A DNA stretch of 57,841 bases from the IMG/VR virus record IMGVR_UViG_3300030329_003145, positions 1 to 57,841 of that record; one strand, 5' to 3'. Origin of the DNA: a virus. Of the stretch, positions 24,022 through 32,699 are shown in pieces; position 1 is the stretch's first letter, and each line of letters begins with the position of its first letter. Position numbers and translations under genes: made by a program. The notes below the pieces were generated by a model. It ran no database searches and was not told where the DNA came from. It saw only the letters and a program-made list of their open reading frames with translations.

Positions 24022-24597
24022 TTGTCTGACAAATCTAAAGACTCCCTACAAAACCGAGCCTTGGCGCTCTATAAAGCGGACTGGAAAATGGTTTCCATAG
24101 CCAAAGAACTGGGGGTTCATCCAGGAACCGTTAGGCGGTGGTTTAAGAAAATGGGTATTCCGGCGAAGAAAAACGGGCTGCACCCCAACCAAGCTCCAGA
24201 CGCCGAGGAACCTCCTTCGGACGAACTGGCAGGAGCAATAGAAAACCATTTACAAGAAACAACCGACGAAGCGATCCGTCGTGCGAGCCACGACGCTCGT
24301 CAGGAAGAGGACGCTACCATCTTGGAAATCGCGGAGCGCCAAGCGAGCCCCGCAGAGCAATACCAGCATTATGCAGCCGCAACGGGCATAAAACTTATGC
24401 GCGATGGGGTTAAAAATCTTCGCCCTCCAAAGACCGTCCGAGAATTATCTGAACTAGACCAATTGGTCAGAAGGAACTTGGGACTCAATTCAAAAACCGG
24501 TGGCACCGGTAAAATGCAGATTGATATATCCATCCTAAACAACACAAAAGCGGACAGGGGTAATGGCGCGGTGAAACCCATTATTGATGTAGAGTAG
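24022..24597 (+). CDS. HTH protein, candidate terminase small subunit (191 aa)
   Basis: Start taken as TTG 24022, because it puts an intact helix-turn-helix (about residues 12-42, with SIAKELGVHPGTVRRWFKKMG) near the N terminus; the first in-frame ATG falls inside that helix. A charged helical middle follows, then a C-terminal ISILNN segment of the type seen at the end of several TerS proteins. Small subunits recognise the packaging site through such an N-terminal HTH. The divergent orientation to TerL is unusual, and a transcriptional regulator is the alternative. Confidence 0.6.
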   Translation: MSDKSKDSLQNRALALYKADWKMVSIAKELGVHPGTVRRWFKKMGIPAKKNGLHPNQAPDAEEPPSDELAGAIENHLQETTDEAIRRASHDARQEEDATILEIAERQASPAEQYQHYAAATGIKLMRDGVKNLRPPKTVRELSELDQLVRRNLGLNSKTGGTGKMQIDISILNNTKADRGNGAVKPIIDVE

Positions 24598-24600
24598 GCG

Positions 24601-24987
24601 ATGATCTTCGATTTAGATTCGGGAGCGCCTGAATTTGATGGGGCGCATTATGAACCCTCGGAAGACCCGTATTTTTACCGGCAACTAGACCCCACTACTT
24701 ACTGGGGGTTCTCGGAAGAAGTAAAAAACAAGCCCCCATACATAAAAGGGAAAGGCCCAAAAGGGGTGATGCTTTTTGCTGAATTACAAGACGCTTACCT
24801 CGGCGTAGTAGAACACGTTCGGAACGTGCCAGTCGCCTGCTATTCAGTGGTAGGAACAATCTCGATATTAACAACAAAACACGGTCTTAATGCCGCCGAA
24901 GCAAAATTAGCTTTGGAGCAATTAAAAACCTGCAATTTGGGGCCAAATACTCCATGTTTCCTGGATTCCAGCCCGATCCAAGAATGA
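24601..24987 (+). CDS. hypothetical protein (128 aa)
   Basis: Unknown protein, 3 bp after the HTH gene. The N-terminal half is acidic and aromatic; the C-terminal half looks like a small alpha/beta domain (YSVVGTISILTTKHGLNAAEAKLALEQL). Its stop forms an ATGA overlap with the next start, so the run 24022-25720 is probably one operon. Confidence 0.6.
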   Translation: MIFDLDSGAPEFDGAHYEPSEDPYFYRQLDPTTYWGFSEEVKNKPPYIKGKGPKGVMLFAELQDAYLGVVEHVRNVPVACYSVVGTISILTTKHGLNAAEAKLALEQLKTCNLGPNTPCFLDSSPIQE

Positions 24988-25232
24988 CCAGACTGTTCAA
25001 GAACAGATCTGTAGAAGTAAACCCTACAGTTTTGATCCGCGAAGACCACCCGGCGAGGAACGAATTTTCGTTTTCTAAGAAAAAACTAGTCGGAGTATTT
25101 TTCAGGGTCATTCCCCAGACTGCCAAAGAAGTGTTTTTTATCCAAGGGCTCCCAAAAAATTCTGTGGTGTATACTCCTGATGAAGGAGACGGGTTAATCA
25201 TATCACCATCATGCCTGAAAGGGATGGGATAA
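24984..25232 (+). CDS. hypothetical protein (82 aa)
   Basis: ATG 24984 was preferred to the ATG at 24954 because it gives the ATGA overlap typical of this genome. A basic N terminus is followed by beta-prone segments (KKLVGVFFRVI, EVFFIQGL). No domain recognised. It overlaps the RuvC-like gene by 22 bp. Confidence 0.55.
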   Translation: MTRLFKNRSVEVNPTVLIREDHPARNEFSFSKKKLVGVFFRVIPQTAKEVFFIQGLPKNSVVYTPDEGDGLIISPSCLKGMG

Positions 25233-25720
25233 TAGTCGGGGTGGATAACGGCCTCGACGGAGGGCTGTGTGCAATAGCGTCGTTTGATGGAGGCATTGTA
25301 GACAAAATAGCCATGCCGACCCTCAATAGGTCTAAAAAAAGAGAAATCTCCATCGCCACAATAAGCAAGTGGTTGACAGACCTCAACACGCCGTTTGTCT
25401 TGGCAATAGAGGAGCCGCTGGCCCACGCGAAAAGCTCCCAAGCAGTGAGGTCAATGGCCCTTAGTTTTGGCAAACTTCTCGGGATGGCCGAAGTCAAAGG
25501 GTGGGACCACGACAGGATTTCTGTCCACAAGTGGCAAAAAAATATGCTGGGGCGAACCACAAAAGGAGCCACAAAAATAGCCGCTTTGGAAACGGCAGAG
25601 CGCCTAGCACCCCAAGAAAACTGGCTTAAAAACAAACGATGCCGGACTCCGCACGACGGCATGATAGACGCATTTCTTATTGCTCAATATTATTTGACAT
25701 CGTGTCGAAGCGCACTATAA
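25211..25720 (+). CDS. RuvC-like Holliday-junction resolvase/nuclease
   Basis: RNase H-fold nuclease of the RuvC type, expected to cut branched DNA during recombination or before packaging. The acidic residues sit where the family needs them: D12 in GVDNGLDGG on strand 1, E67/E68 in LAIEEP, and H148-D149 with D153 in PHDGMIDAFLIAQY. At 169 aa it matches the usual size. It lies in the recombination-replication cluster just upstream of a Cas4-like nuclease. Confidence 0.87.
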   Translation: MPERDGIIVGVDNGLDGGLCAIASFDGGIVDKIAMPTLNRSKKREISIATISKWLTDLNTPFVLAIEEPLAHAKSSQAVRSMALSFGKLLGMAEVKGWDHDRISVHKWQKNMLGRTTKGATKIAALETAERLAPQENWLKNKRCRTPHDGMIDAFLIAQYYLTSCRSAL

Positions 25721-25728
25721 CACGCGCT

Positions 25729-26859
25729 ATGCCTGATAGTCACTCTGACCGCGATCACGCGGAATTCAGCCCCTCCTCTTTGAAATATGTAGCGGGTTGT
25801 GCGGGGTTCCAAGGCCGCAGTGGAACTAGCGCGGCGGCGGAAAAGGGAACCCGGATTCACGAAGCTCTGGAGATAGGCGACCCCTCAAACTTGGAGAGTG
25901 AAGAAGAAGTCAGCATCTTCCATGAGATCGTAGCCGAGGAGGAAAGTTTTCTGCAAAACTTTATTAATTCGTCTTCCGTATCGGGGTTGGAAGTTAAGGA
26001 AGATTTCAAAGAGATACAGCTTACAGTCGAACTGGACGGGACATCTACCTGGGGAACGTGCGACCGTATGGTTGTATTTAATAACAAAACAGGGGTTCTA
26101 ATCGACTATAAGACGGGGATTTCAGTAATCGACCCACCTGAAAAGAACCAGCAAGCGCGGGCCTATACTGTGGGGGCGTTTCAGAAATACAAAGACTTGG
26201 ATGAGATAGTTTTTCTATTCATCGTCCCCGTGCGTAACGAGACTCTTTTTCACACTTTTCACAGGTCAGATGTCCAGACAATGGTTTCTGACCTTTCTGG
26301 GATTATCAAACGGGGGGAAGTCACCCGCCCAAAATGGGAGGCTGGAGCCCCCGCGCTTGAGGAGTTAACCCCGACAGTGAATTGCAGGTTCTGCAAACAC
26401 GAAGATAAATGCCCCGCGCTTGGGGGATTGGTGATTGAGGTAGCTAAGAAAGTTAACCCACAACTCCCTGACGTAGACCTCGAAGAAACGGAAGACCCTG
26501 AGATTGTTGAACAACTGTGGGTGATCGCTAAGATTGTTTCAAATTGGTCACAACGATTAAAACAGCGGGCCGTTTCTATGGCCCTAGAAGGAGTTGAGTT
26601 CCCATCGCTGCGCTTAAAAAACATGGGGGCGACTAGAAAGATTACAGACAACAAAACACTGGTGTCTATAGCAGAAACCTACGGTCTAAGTTTGGACGAA
26701 GTATTAAATCTGTCCAGTATTCCCCTGGCAAAATTGGCCAAGGAAGCAGGGCAACTGGCTGAAAAAGGTAGTAAGAAGAAAATTTCTGAAGAATTCCTTG
26801 ACGCCTGTGAGGATGCAGGTATCCTCCGCAAATCTGAGCCGAGATTCACTCTCAGCTAA
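25729..26859 (+). CDS. Cas4/RecB-like PD-(D/E)XK nuclease with likely Fe-S cluster (DUF2800-like)
   Basis: Start set at ATG 25729, 8 bp after the RuvC stop; the longer frame runs back inside the RuvC gene. The nuclease core shows GTRIHEA (H44), D112 in GTCDRM and the catalytic IDYKTG (D126, K128). Four cysteines, C24 and then C219, C222 and C228 (CRFCKHEDKC), match the layout of an iron-sulfur cluster in Cas4/AddB-type exonucleases. It probably processes DNA ends for replication or recombination. The C-terminal 130 residues are helical. In other phages DUF2800 nucleases also sit next to an ssDNA-binding-type gene and a PolA-type polymerase. Confidence 0.85.
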   Translation: MPDSHSDRDHAEFSPSSLKYVAGCAGFQGRSGTSAAAEKGTRIHEALEIGDPSNLESEEEVSIFHEIVAEEESFLQNFINSSSVSGLEVKEDFKEIQLTVELDGTSTWGTCDRMVVFNNKTGVLIDYKTGISVIDPPEKNQQARAYTVGAFQKYKDLDEIVFLFIVPVRNETLFHTFHRSDVQTMVSDLSGIIKRGEVTRPKWEAGAPALEELTPTVNCRFCKHEDKCPALGGLVIEVAKKVNPQLPDVDLEETEDPEIVEQLWVIAKIVSNWSQRLKQRAVSMALEGVEFPSLRLKNMGATRKITDNKTLVSIAETYGLSLDEVLNLSSIPLAKLAKEAGQLAEKGSKKKISEEFLDACEDAGILRKSEPRFTLS

Positions 26860-26889
26860 ACCAAAACAGAAACAACGAAACAACGAAAC

Positions 26890-27528
26890 ATGGCTGCAAA
26901 AGCAACCCAACAACCAAATGCGATCATCGCCGCACAAGCTGCGAGCATGATGATCGAGAGCACTGATATCGAGATCCCGCGTCTCAATATCATCCAGAAA
27001 ACATCTGAAATCGACGCGCCGTTTGGGTCCGTCGTTTTGGATAAACAATACGTCATTGCAGAGCCGGAAGAGAAAATCCGCTGCATTCCTGTTAGTGTAA
27101 TGAAAGCATGGCGCGAGGACATTCCGTTTGACGAGGATGTGTCGGCTAGGATCGCCTACACCAAGGAGGAGAGAGACGAGATTGGCAAAGACAGCAAATG
27201 GAATATGCTGGAGTTTGCGGACCTCATCCTGATGTTTTTTAAGCCCGACGATACTGATTCGGAGGACGCTTATCCTTTTGTCGTTGGCGACAAGCAGTAT
27301 GCTCTTGGCAAGATTAATGTAGCCAAAGATGGCTACAGGCAGACCTTTAAGAGGCTTGCCACCTTCTCGCTCCTGAACCCCGACGTTCCGCTTCCTTCTA
27401 GGGTGTGGACATTCAGTTCCTCAATTATCCAGAGGGGCAAGTATTCTTGGTATGCTCCAGGGTTGTCTATTACTTCTGAGGAAACCCCCGAGGAAGTGCA
27501 GAAATTCACAGCCAACTTTTTGACCTAA
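26890..27528 (+). CDS. possible single-stranded DNA-binding/recombination accessory protein (212 aa)
   Basis: Follows the Cas4-like nuclease by 30 bp. It has a helical N terminus, then IPRLNIIQKTS and strands ending in aromatic-rich segments (RVWTFSSSIIQRGKYSWYAPGL), compatible with an OB-fold-type ssDNA-binding protein. The position between an exonuclease and the polymerase favours this reading, but no signature is decisive. Its stop overlaps the next ATG as TAATG. Confidence 0.5.
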   Translation: MAAKATQQPNAIIAAQAASMMIESTDIEIPRLNIIQKTSEIDAPFGSVVLDKQYVIAEPEEKIRCIPVSVMKAWREDIPFDEDVSARIAYTKEERDEIGKDSKWNMLEFADLILMFFKPDDTDSEDAYPFVVGDKQYALGKINVAKDGYRQTFKRLATFSLLNPDVPLPSRVWTFSSSIIQRGKYSWYAPGLSITSEETPEEVQKFTANFLT

Positions 27529-27761
27529 TGTCTGGAGACTTTGACCCGCAAGTAATCAAAGACGAGATTGAAATGCTCGGCGGGATGATTACAGAGGCGA
27601 ACGAAAAAATCGTTCTGATGCAGAACCAAGTGCATTGCCTTAAAAATGTACGCTTGGCTTTAGCCGAGGCCCTTGGAGTCGAGTTGGCGACTGAAGACAA
27701 AAGTCAACTCGTTCTTTCCCTGGCCGTCGATGGCAAAGATGCCGAGGTCAGTGGGGAATAA
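27528..27761 (+). CDS. small coiled-coil protein (77 aa)
   Basis: Begins in a TAATG overlap at 27526-27530. Residues 8-45 form a continuous amphipathic helix (IKDEIEMLGGMITEANEKIV), so it is probably a dimeric coiled coil, with an acidic tail. It may partner the upstream protein. Function unknown; it is the last gene before an intrinsic terminator. Confidence 0.6.
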   Translation: MSGDFDPQVIKDEIEMLGGMITEANEKIVLMQNQVHCLKNVRLALAEALGVELATEDKSQLVLSLAVDGKDAEVSGE

Positions 27762-27778
27762 TCAGGTATTGTGGCGGG

Positions 27779-27841
27779 GTGGTTAGAGTTTCTCTTTGTT
27801 ACTTAACTATTCTGGTTAAAGCATCGCCCGACCGTAACCAC
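27779..27841 (+). other. possible structured 3' RNA element
   Basis: GTGGTTA (27779-27785) pairs perfectly with TAACCAC (27835-27841), enclosing 49 nt that contain a TTAAC-(7 nt)-GTTAA hairpin (27803-27819). The size and shape hint at a tRNA-like fold, but the 7-nt loop lacks U33 and there is too little sequence for a T arm, so it is not a canonical tRNA. It sits just before the terminator at 27861. Confidence 0.3.
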
Positions 27842-27860
27842 ATAAAAGCGGTCACTTATA

Positions 27861-27905
27861 GCCCCTCACTGGTTTTCACTTTTTCCAGTGGGGGGCTTTC
27901 TTTTT
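27861..27905 (+). terminator. rho-independent terminator
   Basis: GCCCCTCACTGG pairs with CCAGTGGGGGGC across a 12-nt loop, followed by TTTCTTTTT. It separates the nuclease/ssDNA-binding unit from the polymerase gene, whose start lies 7 bp beyond the T tract, so the polymerase unit needs its own promoter or readthrough. Confidence 0.88.
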
Positions 27906-27912
27906 GAAAGCT

Positions 27913-29688
27913 ATGCATACTTACGCAATCGATTTTGAGACTTACTACGACAAGAAGTGCAGCATAAAGACCCTCGGGCCGCTCGGGTATTTTTCTCATC
28001 CAGACTTTGACGCCTACATGGTTACCGTCAAGGGGACTGATGGGACCGAATTTGTTGGACACCCTAAAGACTTCAATTGGCTTCTTCTTAACGGTAATAT
28101 AGCACTGAGCCACAACGCCGCGTTTGATGAAACCCTATATCTATATGGAATTAAACAGGGATGGTGGCCTGAAGCAAAGCCACAGGCGTGGTATTGCACG
28201 GCGGATATGGCGGCTTATTGCAGACTGCCTCGGTCGCTTAAAGGCGCGTCTAAGGCGGCTTTTAAAATAGAGGTGGATAAAACTACTCGGGACAATATGA
28301 GTGGTAAGCGGTGGGAGACCATGTCCGAGGAGTTTAAGGAAGAAGTGAGCCAATACGCACTCCAAGATGCGGAACTCTGCTTGGAACTATGGGAGGCGTT
28401 TAACGAACTATGGCCAGAGAACGAGCGGGTTATAAGCACATTGAACAGGAGGATTTGCCAGGGGGGCATCCCCATTGATACGGCGCTTCTCAAGAAGCAG
28501 CTTGAAGTGATCAATGAAAATCTTTTTGAAGCTGAAACCGCGATTCCGTGGATGGGGGAGAGGCCACTTTTGAGTAGGGCCGCGTTTGATGACGAATGTT
28601 TGAAGCAAGGTTTAGAGCCTCCTAAGAGCCTCGCGGCGGATAACCCTGAGAGCCGCAAGTGGGTTGATTACAATAGTAAGAAACACGCATGGATTAATGC
28701 GGTCCAGAACTGGAGGCGCATCAATGCCATCAAGAAAAAGGTCGAGTCGTTTGATGTGGCTACCATGCCAGATCAAAGATATTACGGGGGGTTTATGTAT
28801 TTTGGAGCACATACAGGTAGATTTAGTGGCAGTGGGGGGAACCTTAACCTTCAGAATTTACCCCGAGACGAAATGTTCGGGGTAAATTTAAGGCACCTGA
28901 TAGCTACTAAACCCGACAAAAAATTGGTGGTGGCCGATCTATCGCAGATTGAAGTTAGAACTCTATGTTGGCTTGCAAAAGACCAGGCAATGCTGAAGGA
29001 GATTGAAGAATGCGAAGACATTTACGAGGCGTTCGCAATTAGGTTTGGAAGCTGGAAAAAAGAACAGGGGGCGCTGAAGCAAGACCCAAAAATAAGGCAT
29101 CGAGTAAAGGCTATGGTGCTGGGCTGCGGTTACGGAGCAGGCAAACAAAGGTTTGCCGATATGTCAGGCATGACCCAGAAAGAGGCCGACGATGCCGTAG
29201 ACCTGTATCGGGGGTCTATGGAGGCGGTCACTAAGTTGTGGCGGGAATACAACGTGGATATAACCGGAGCATATAACCTCACCCAACAAAATATCCCAAC
29301 CCCGTTTAAAGTAGACCTGCCAAGTGGCAGGACGCTCAACTACGGGTATATTGAAGCCAATAAAGTCGAGGGGGGTCATGTGCAGTATACCTCGTATTTT
29401 CCTAAAGGCGCTAAAATGATCCCAGTCAAACTCTGGGGAGGCTTTATAGCAGAGAATGCTTCCCAGGCTTTAGCGCGGGACATTTTTAGCGATATGCTCG
29501 TCAGGATATCGGAAGCGGGGCACACGATTATTATGCACGTACACGACGAGGTCGTTGTCGAGGCAGACGCAGACAAAGCAGAGGAAGCCTTGAAAGAGAT
29601 TCTCAAGATTATGTCTACTCCCCCAGAGTGGATATCAGATATTCCTTTAGATGCAGAAGGAACAATTCTAACGCGGTATACAAAGTGA
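27913..29688 (+). CDS. polA: family A DNA polymerase
   Basis: Replicative polymerase of the Pol I/T7 type, 591 aa from ATG 27913 (a TTG nine bases upstream is less likely). The N-terminal 3'-5' exonuclease motif is IDFETYYD (D7, E9). Palm motif A is VVADLSQIE (D342), O-helix motif B is R395-x3-K399-x7-Y407-G408, and motif C is HVHDE (H544, D545, E546). The residue equivalent to E. coli Phe762 is Leu403. There is no 5'-nuclease domain. It is coupled to the primase-helicase by a GTGA overlap, a compact T7-like replisome arrangement. Confidence 0.95.
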   Translation: MHTYAIDFETYYDKKCSIKTLGPLGYFSHPDFDAYMVTVKGTDGTEFVGHPKDFNWLLLNGNIALSHNAAFDETLYLYGIKQGWWPEAKPQAWYCTADMAAYCRLPRSLKGASKAAFKIEVDKTTRDNMSGKRWETMSEEFKEEVSQYALQDAELCLELWEAFNELWPENERVISTLNRRICQGGIPIDTALLKKQLEVINENLFEAETAIPWMGERPLLSRAAFDDECLKQGLEPPKSLAADNPESRKWVDYNSKKHAWINAVQNWRRINAIKKKVESFDVATMPDQRYYGGFMYFGAHTGRFSGSGGNLNLQNLPRDEMFGVNLRHLIATKPDKKLVVADLSQIEVRTLCWLAKDQAMLKEIEECEDIYEAFAIRFGSWKKEQGALKQDPKIRHRVKAMVLGCGYGAGKQRFADMSGMTQKEADDAVDLYRGSMEAVTKLWREYNVDITGAYNLTQQNIPTPFKVDLPSGRTLNYGYIEANKVEGGHVQYTSYFPKGAKMIPVKLWGGFIAENASQALARDIFSDMLVRISEAGHTIIMHVHDEVVVEADADKAEEALKEILKIMSTPPEWISDIPLDAEGTILTRYTK

Positions 29689-31847
29689 CTTATAGATATA
29701 TTAAAAACCTACGAGACTCGTCGGCCCACAAATCATCCGGCGTATCCAGATCAACTAAATCGGTTCCTAGTTTCGACACAAAGGCGGCATATCGTGCTTG
29801 GTGTGCTGACGAAAAAACGGACCACATATTTTATTCTACCGCCGAGGGGAGGGCTCCATCTAAAAGGATCTCATCTGATAACCCCGTCAATCGCGTCTAC
29901 GGAATAGTTGCGGACTACGACGCACCGGTAGACTGGAACTTGGTGGACTTTAAAATTGGGACGGTTTGTAAAAACAATATGCCTACATGGCGTACGAAGA
30001 CATACTCGGGGTATATAAGACTGGTTTGGGAATTCGAGGACTCGGTCCCTATTTCGCCCGATATGTTCTCGGCGTTTTTTAAGGAGTTAAAAAATGCGCT
30101 CAACATCCATAAAGTATTCGCGGGGTTTGACGCAACATCGCTTAACGCGGCTCAATACTTTGAGCTAGGGTCTGAGTGGCACCAGACAGGGGATAAATTA
30201 TCAAGTGCTGTCGTCCAGACGGCTCTGTTAAAGGCAGCGTCAGTCTGTCCCCCTCAATCTAATGATACTGCGATCCCCATTGAGGTAGTGGCAGAAAAGG
30301 TTGGGGCGGTATACGGACACCGATGGACCGGAGATTTTGATGTGGGGTGCCGTGGGCCTTTGTTCTGGATAGATGACGGCATCGATAGGGAGGGGTGCCA
30401 GGTAGCTGAAGACGGTATGATTTGCTACAGCGACCGTGCAGGAAAGGGGTTTGCTAGTTGGCGGGATATTTTTGGAGCCGATTTTGTATCAGATTATGAG
30501 CAAAAGAAGATGGGGAGTCTCCTAGACGAGTATTGGTTTAACGGGAAGACCTTTTTTAAGCTGCTGAACAACATTGCGGTTCAGATACCGAGGGACCAGA
30601 TCCTTCTTGAACTTCGACAGATGGGGTTTAACCCGAAACAGAAAAAGGGGTCTCCATTGTCAGAGGTGGAGTCGGCGCTCCTCGTAATAAGCAATCAGAA
30701 CCGGATACACGAAATCGCCCCTGTGGTTTTCTCTAAGGACCGCATAGTAGAATGTAGCGGTAACCGAATTTTAAACACATCTACAATCGAACCCGTAGAA
30801 CCGGCGGAAGACGGTGACCCTAAGCACTGGCCTTTTCTATACGAGTGGATGCATCAACTTTTTGAGAACTCCACAGATCGGCCAACGATTGAATACTTCT
30901 TTGCGTGGCTGAAGCGGTTTTATGAAGCGGTCCTTGAACGGGAGCCGCGCCAAGGGCAGGCACTTATTCTTGTAGGGCCTACAAATAAAGGTAAAAGCCT
31001 CCTGTCAAACAGGGTAATCTCTGGGCTTGTAGGAGGGTTTTCCGATGCTTCTGATTACCTTAGTGGGCATACTAAATTCAACAAAGACCTCGGCAGGGTA
31101 GCTACCTGGGTAATTGATGACACGACAAGTGCCAGTTCTTTCCAAGACCAACGCAAAGCAACAGAATTGATAAAAAGGGCCGTGGCAAACCCTCGGATTG
31201 AGTATATGGCTAAATATGCGGACGCGCTATCTATCCCGTGGACAGGTCGCGTAGTCATGTCACTTAACATGGATGCAAACAGTTTGTCAGTGATACCGGC
31301 CCTCGATAGTAGCAACAGGGATAAGTTGATGGCGTTAAAAATACGCGATGAAGCAACCAGCAAATTTCCTCCGAATAATACACTAGAAGAAACCATATGG
31401 AGAGAGCTTCCACATTTTGGAAAATGGCTAACTGATTGGGAGGTTCCGCAGGAGATCGAGTCTTACGGACGCTTTGGAGTGGCGAGCTTTATTGACATCG
31501 CGGTCTCTTCCGCAGCTTACGACAACTCCAGTAGATCGTCAGTGGCCGAGCTTGTGGAATTTTTCTCCAAGAAATGCCGCCACCTTAATGAAGAAATGAC
31601 CCAATGGGAGGGGACGCTCACAGAATTTCAAGTTACTCTGCACGACTTTAACAGTGGGAGAAACGTAGGAATGTCCAACAACTTGGAGTTTGTAAGGCGG
31701 GGAATGTCGGCCTTGGAAGAAGCGGGCAAGGCAAACCCAAATGTCAGGCCCGTTAAATCCGTGGGGCACGGGGGAGGTAAAGTCTGGTCAATCAACATCG
31801 ATTCGCAATTCGATATTACCCCAGCGGTCGTTTCAACGGAGGGATAG
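29685..31847 (+). CDS. primase-helicase (D5/VapE-like, SF3-type ATPase)
   Basis: Start set at GTG 29685, which overlaps the polymerase stop as GTGA; the frame is open further upstream only inside the polymerase gene. The product is 720 aa. The N-terminal third has an acidic strand (YGIVADYDAP) and a fold order like a PrimPol/virulence-associated primase region. The ATPase has Walker A GPTNKGKS (residues 431-438), a WVIDD Walker B-type strand, and a Walker C/sensor asparagine in VVMSLNMD. It probably unwinds the fork and primes synthesis for the adjacent polymerase. The C-terminal winged-helix-like tail is unassigned. Confidence 0.83.
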   Translation: MTYRYIKNLRDSSAHKSSGVSRSTKSVPSFDTKAAYRAWCADEKTDHIFYSTAEGRAPSKRISSDNPVNRVYGIVADYDAPVDWNLVDFKIGTVCKNNMPTWRTKTYSGYIRLVWEFEDSVPISPDMFSAFFKELKNALNIHKVFAGFDATSLNAAQYFELGSEWHQTGDKLSSAVVQTALLKAASVCPPQSNDTAIPIEVVAEKVGAVYGHRWTGDFDVGCRGPLFWIDDGIDREGCQVAEDGMICYSDRAGKGFASWRDIFGADFVSDYEQKKMGSLLDEYWFNGKTFFKLLNNIAVQIPRDQILLELRQMGFNPKQKKGSPLSEVESALLVISNQNRIHEIAPVVFSKDRIVECSGNRILNTSTIEPVEPAEDGDPKHWPFLYEWMHQLFENSTDRPTIEYFFAWLKRFYEAVLEREPRQGQALILVGPTNKGKSLLSNRVISGLVGGFSDASDYLSGHTKFNKDLGRVATWVIDDTTSASSFQDQRKATELIKRAVANPRIEYMAKYADALSIPWTGRVVMSLNMDANSLSVIPALDSSNRDKLMALKIRDEATSKFPPNNTLEETIWRELPHFGKWLTDWEVPQEIESYGRFGVASFIDIAVSSAAYDNSSRSSVAELVEFFSKKCRHLNEEMTQWEGTLTEFQVTLHDFNSGRNVGMSNNLEFVRRGMSALEEAGKANPNVRPVKSVGHGGGKVWSINIDSQFDITPAVVSTEG

Positions 31848-32372
31848 CGGCGTTTTTAAATCACTTATGGGTAAGTGATACCCACTTACTTTGTATTTAA
31901 AGCCCGACTCATCTTCAGCGCCGCGTCTTTTATATTCGCCAAGCTCAATTAACTTTTCCTGGCTAATCCAGCCAAGGAGCCACGCGCAACTGAGATCCTT
32001 TTTTACCCGCACAAAATAATAGTAATCTGCTTTGGGGGGCCGCGTTTTAGAGCAATTAACAGACGCAATATAATGAGGTAAGGGTTTGCCCCCGCAAGTC
32101 TTTGCTTTTACATCGATCTTCTTTCGTCCAAGAACATAGTCATGGCTTAGTATGCGCCCTCCGACATACTTAGATTTTGTATAGAGTAGTTCAAACGCGA
32201 TCTCCCCAAGAAAGCCAGTCATCCGGCCTGCTCCATAAGTAAACGAGTTACTTAAAACGCCTAGCTTTTGGCTGCGTTCAAATGCTTGTTTTACATTTTC
32301 AGAATTAGGGGTGAACTGAATAAATTTGCACCCCTGTTCTTTTGTGAACTGACGGGGCAGTTTTTTTCTCAT
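31833..32372 (-). CDS. PD-(D/E)XK-type endonuclease-like protein (179 aa)
   Basis: Convergent with the primase-helicase (15-bp overlap). The pattern E57 (GFLGEIAFE), D78, and D87-V-K89 in KKIDVKAKT matches the PD-(D/E)XK nuclease core, followed by strands YYYFVRVKK and SCAWLLGWIS typical of the fold. It could be a restriction-like, resolvase-like or host-DNA-degrading nuclease. The N terminus is strongly basic, consistent with DNA binding. It ends the minus-strand lysis/structural unit. Confidence 0.72.
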   Translation of the reverse strand: MRKKLPRQFTKEQGCKFIQFTPNSENVKQAFERSQKLGVLSNSFTYGAGRMTGFLGEIAFELLYTKSKYVGGRILSHDYVLGRKKIDVKAKTCGGKPLPHYIASVNCSKTRPPKADYYYFVRVKKDLSCAWLLGWISQEKLIELGEYKRRGAEDESGFKYKVSGYHLPISDLKTPLSLR

Positions 32373-32396
32373 TTCAGGATTACTATGGCATTTTGA

Positions 32397-32699
32397 CTAG
32401 GGCTTAGTTTGTAATCGTTTTGCGAATCTTTCCCAGGCAGGGAAATAAATTTCATCCATACAGCGAACTATGCTCTCCTCTTCATAAGACTCAGAGAAGC
32501 TCAACCCAGCAATGGCTAGAGCGGCATGAAGCATCTCATGCCGAATAGTGTCGTGGAGTTCTTTTCCTTTAAGGGTCTTGTCGATCTCAATTAACTTTCG
32601 CCTATGGGAATACATCCCGTAGCAATCATCGTCTCCCAAATCTCTCAACCGAATTCGGACCCGAACCCCGCCGATAGTTATGCTTTTTGGGATGCTCAT
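32397..32699 (-). CDS. zincin-like metallopeptidase (100 aa)
   Basis: A minimal metalloprotease fold. HEMLHAALAIAG provides the HExxH zinc site, preceded by a helix and followed by an E/D-rich helix (EEESIVRCMDEIYF) that may hold the third ligand. Related phage SprT/ImmA-like zincins are about this size. The substrate is unknown. Its ATG overlaps the amidase stop by 4 bp, so it is co-expressed with lysis genes. Confidence 0.65.
   Translation of the reverse strand: MSIPKSITIGGVRVRIRLRDLGDDDCYGMYSHRRKLIEIDKTLKGKELHDTIRHEMLHAALAIAGLSFSESYEEESIVRCMDEIYFPAWERFAKRLQTKP

Noticed and set aside
27779-27841. tRNA gene
   Set aside because: A 7-bp closing stem and 7-nt loop are present, but U33, a T arm of proper length and a 3' CCA-type end are missing.
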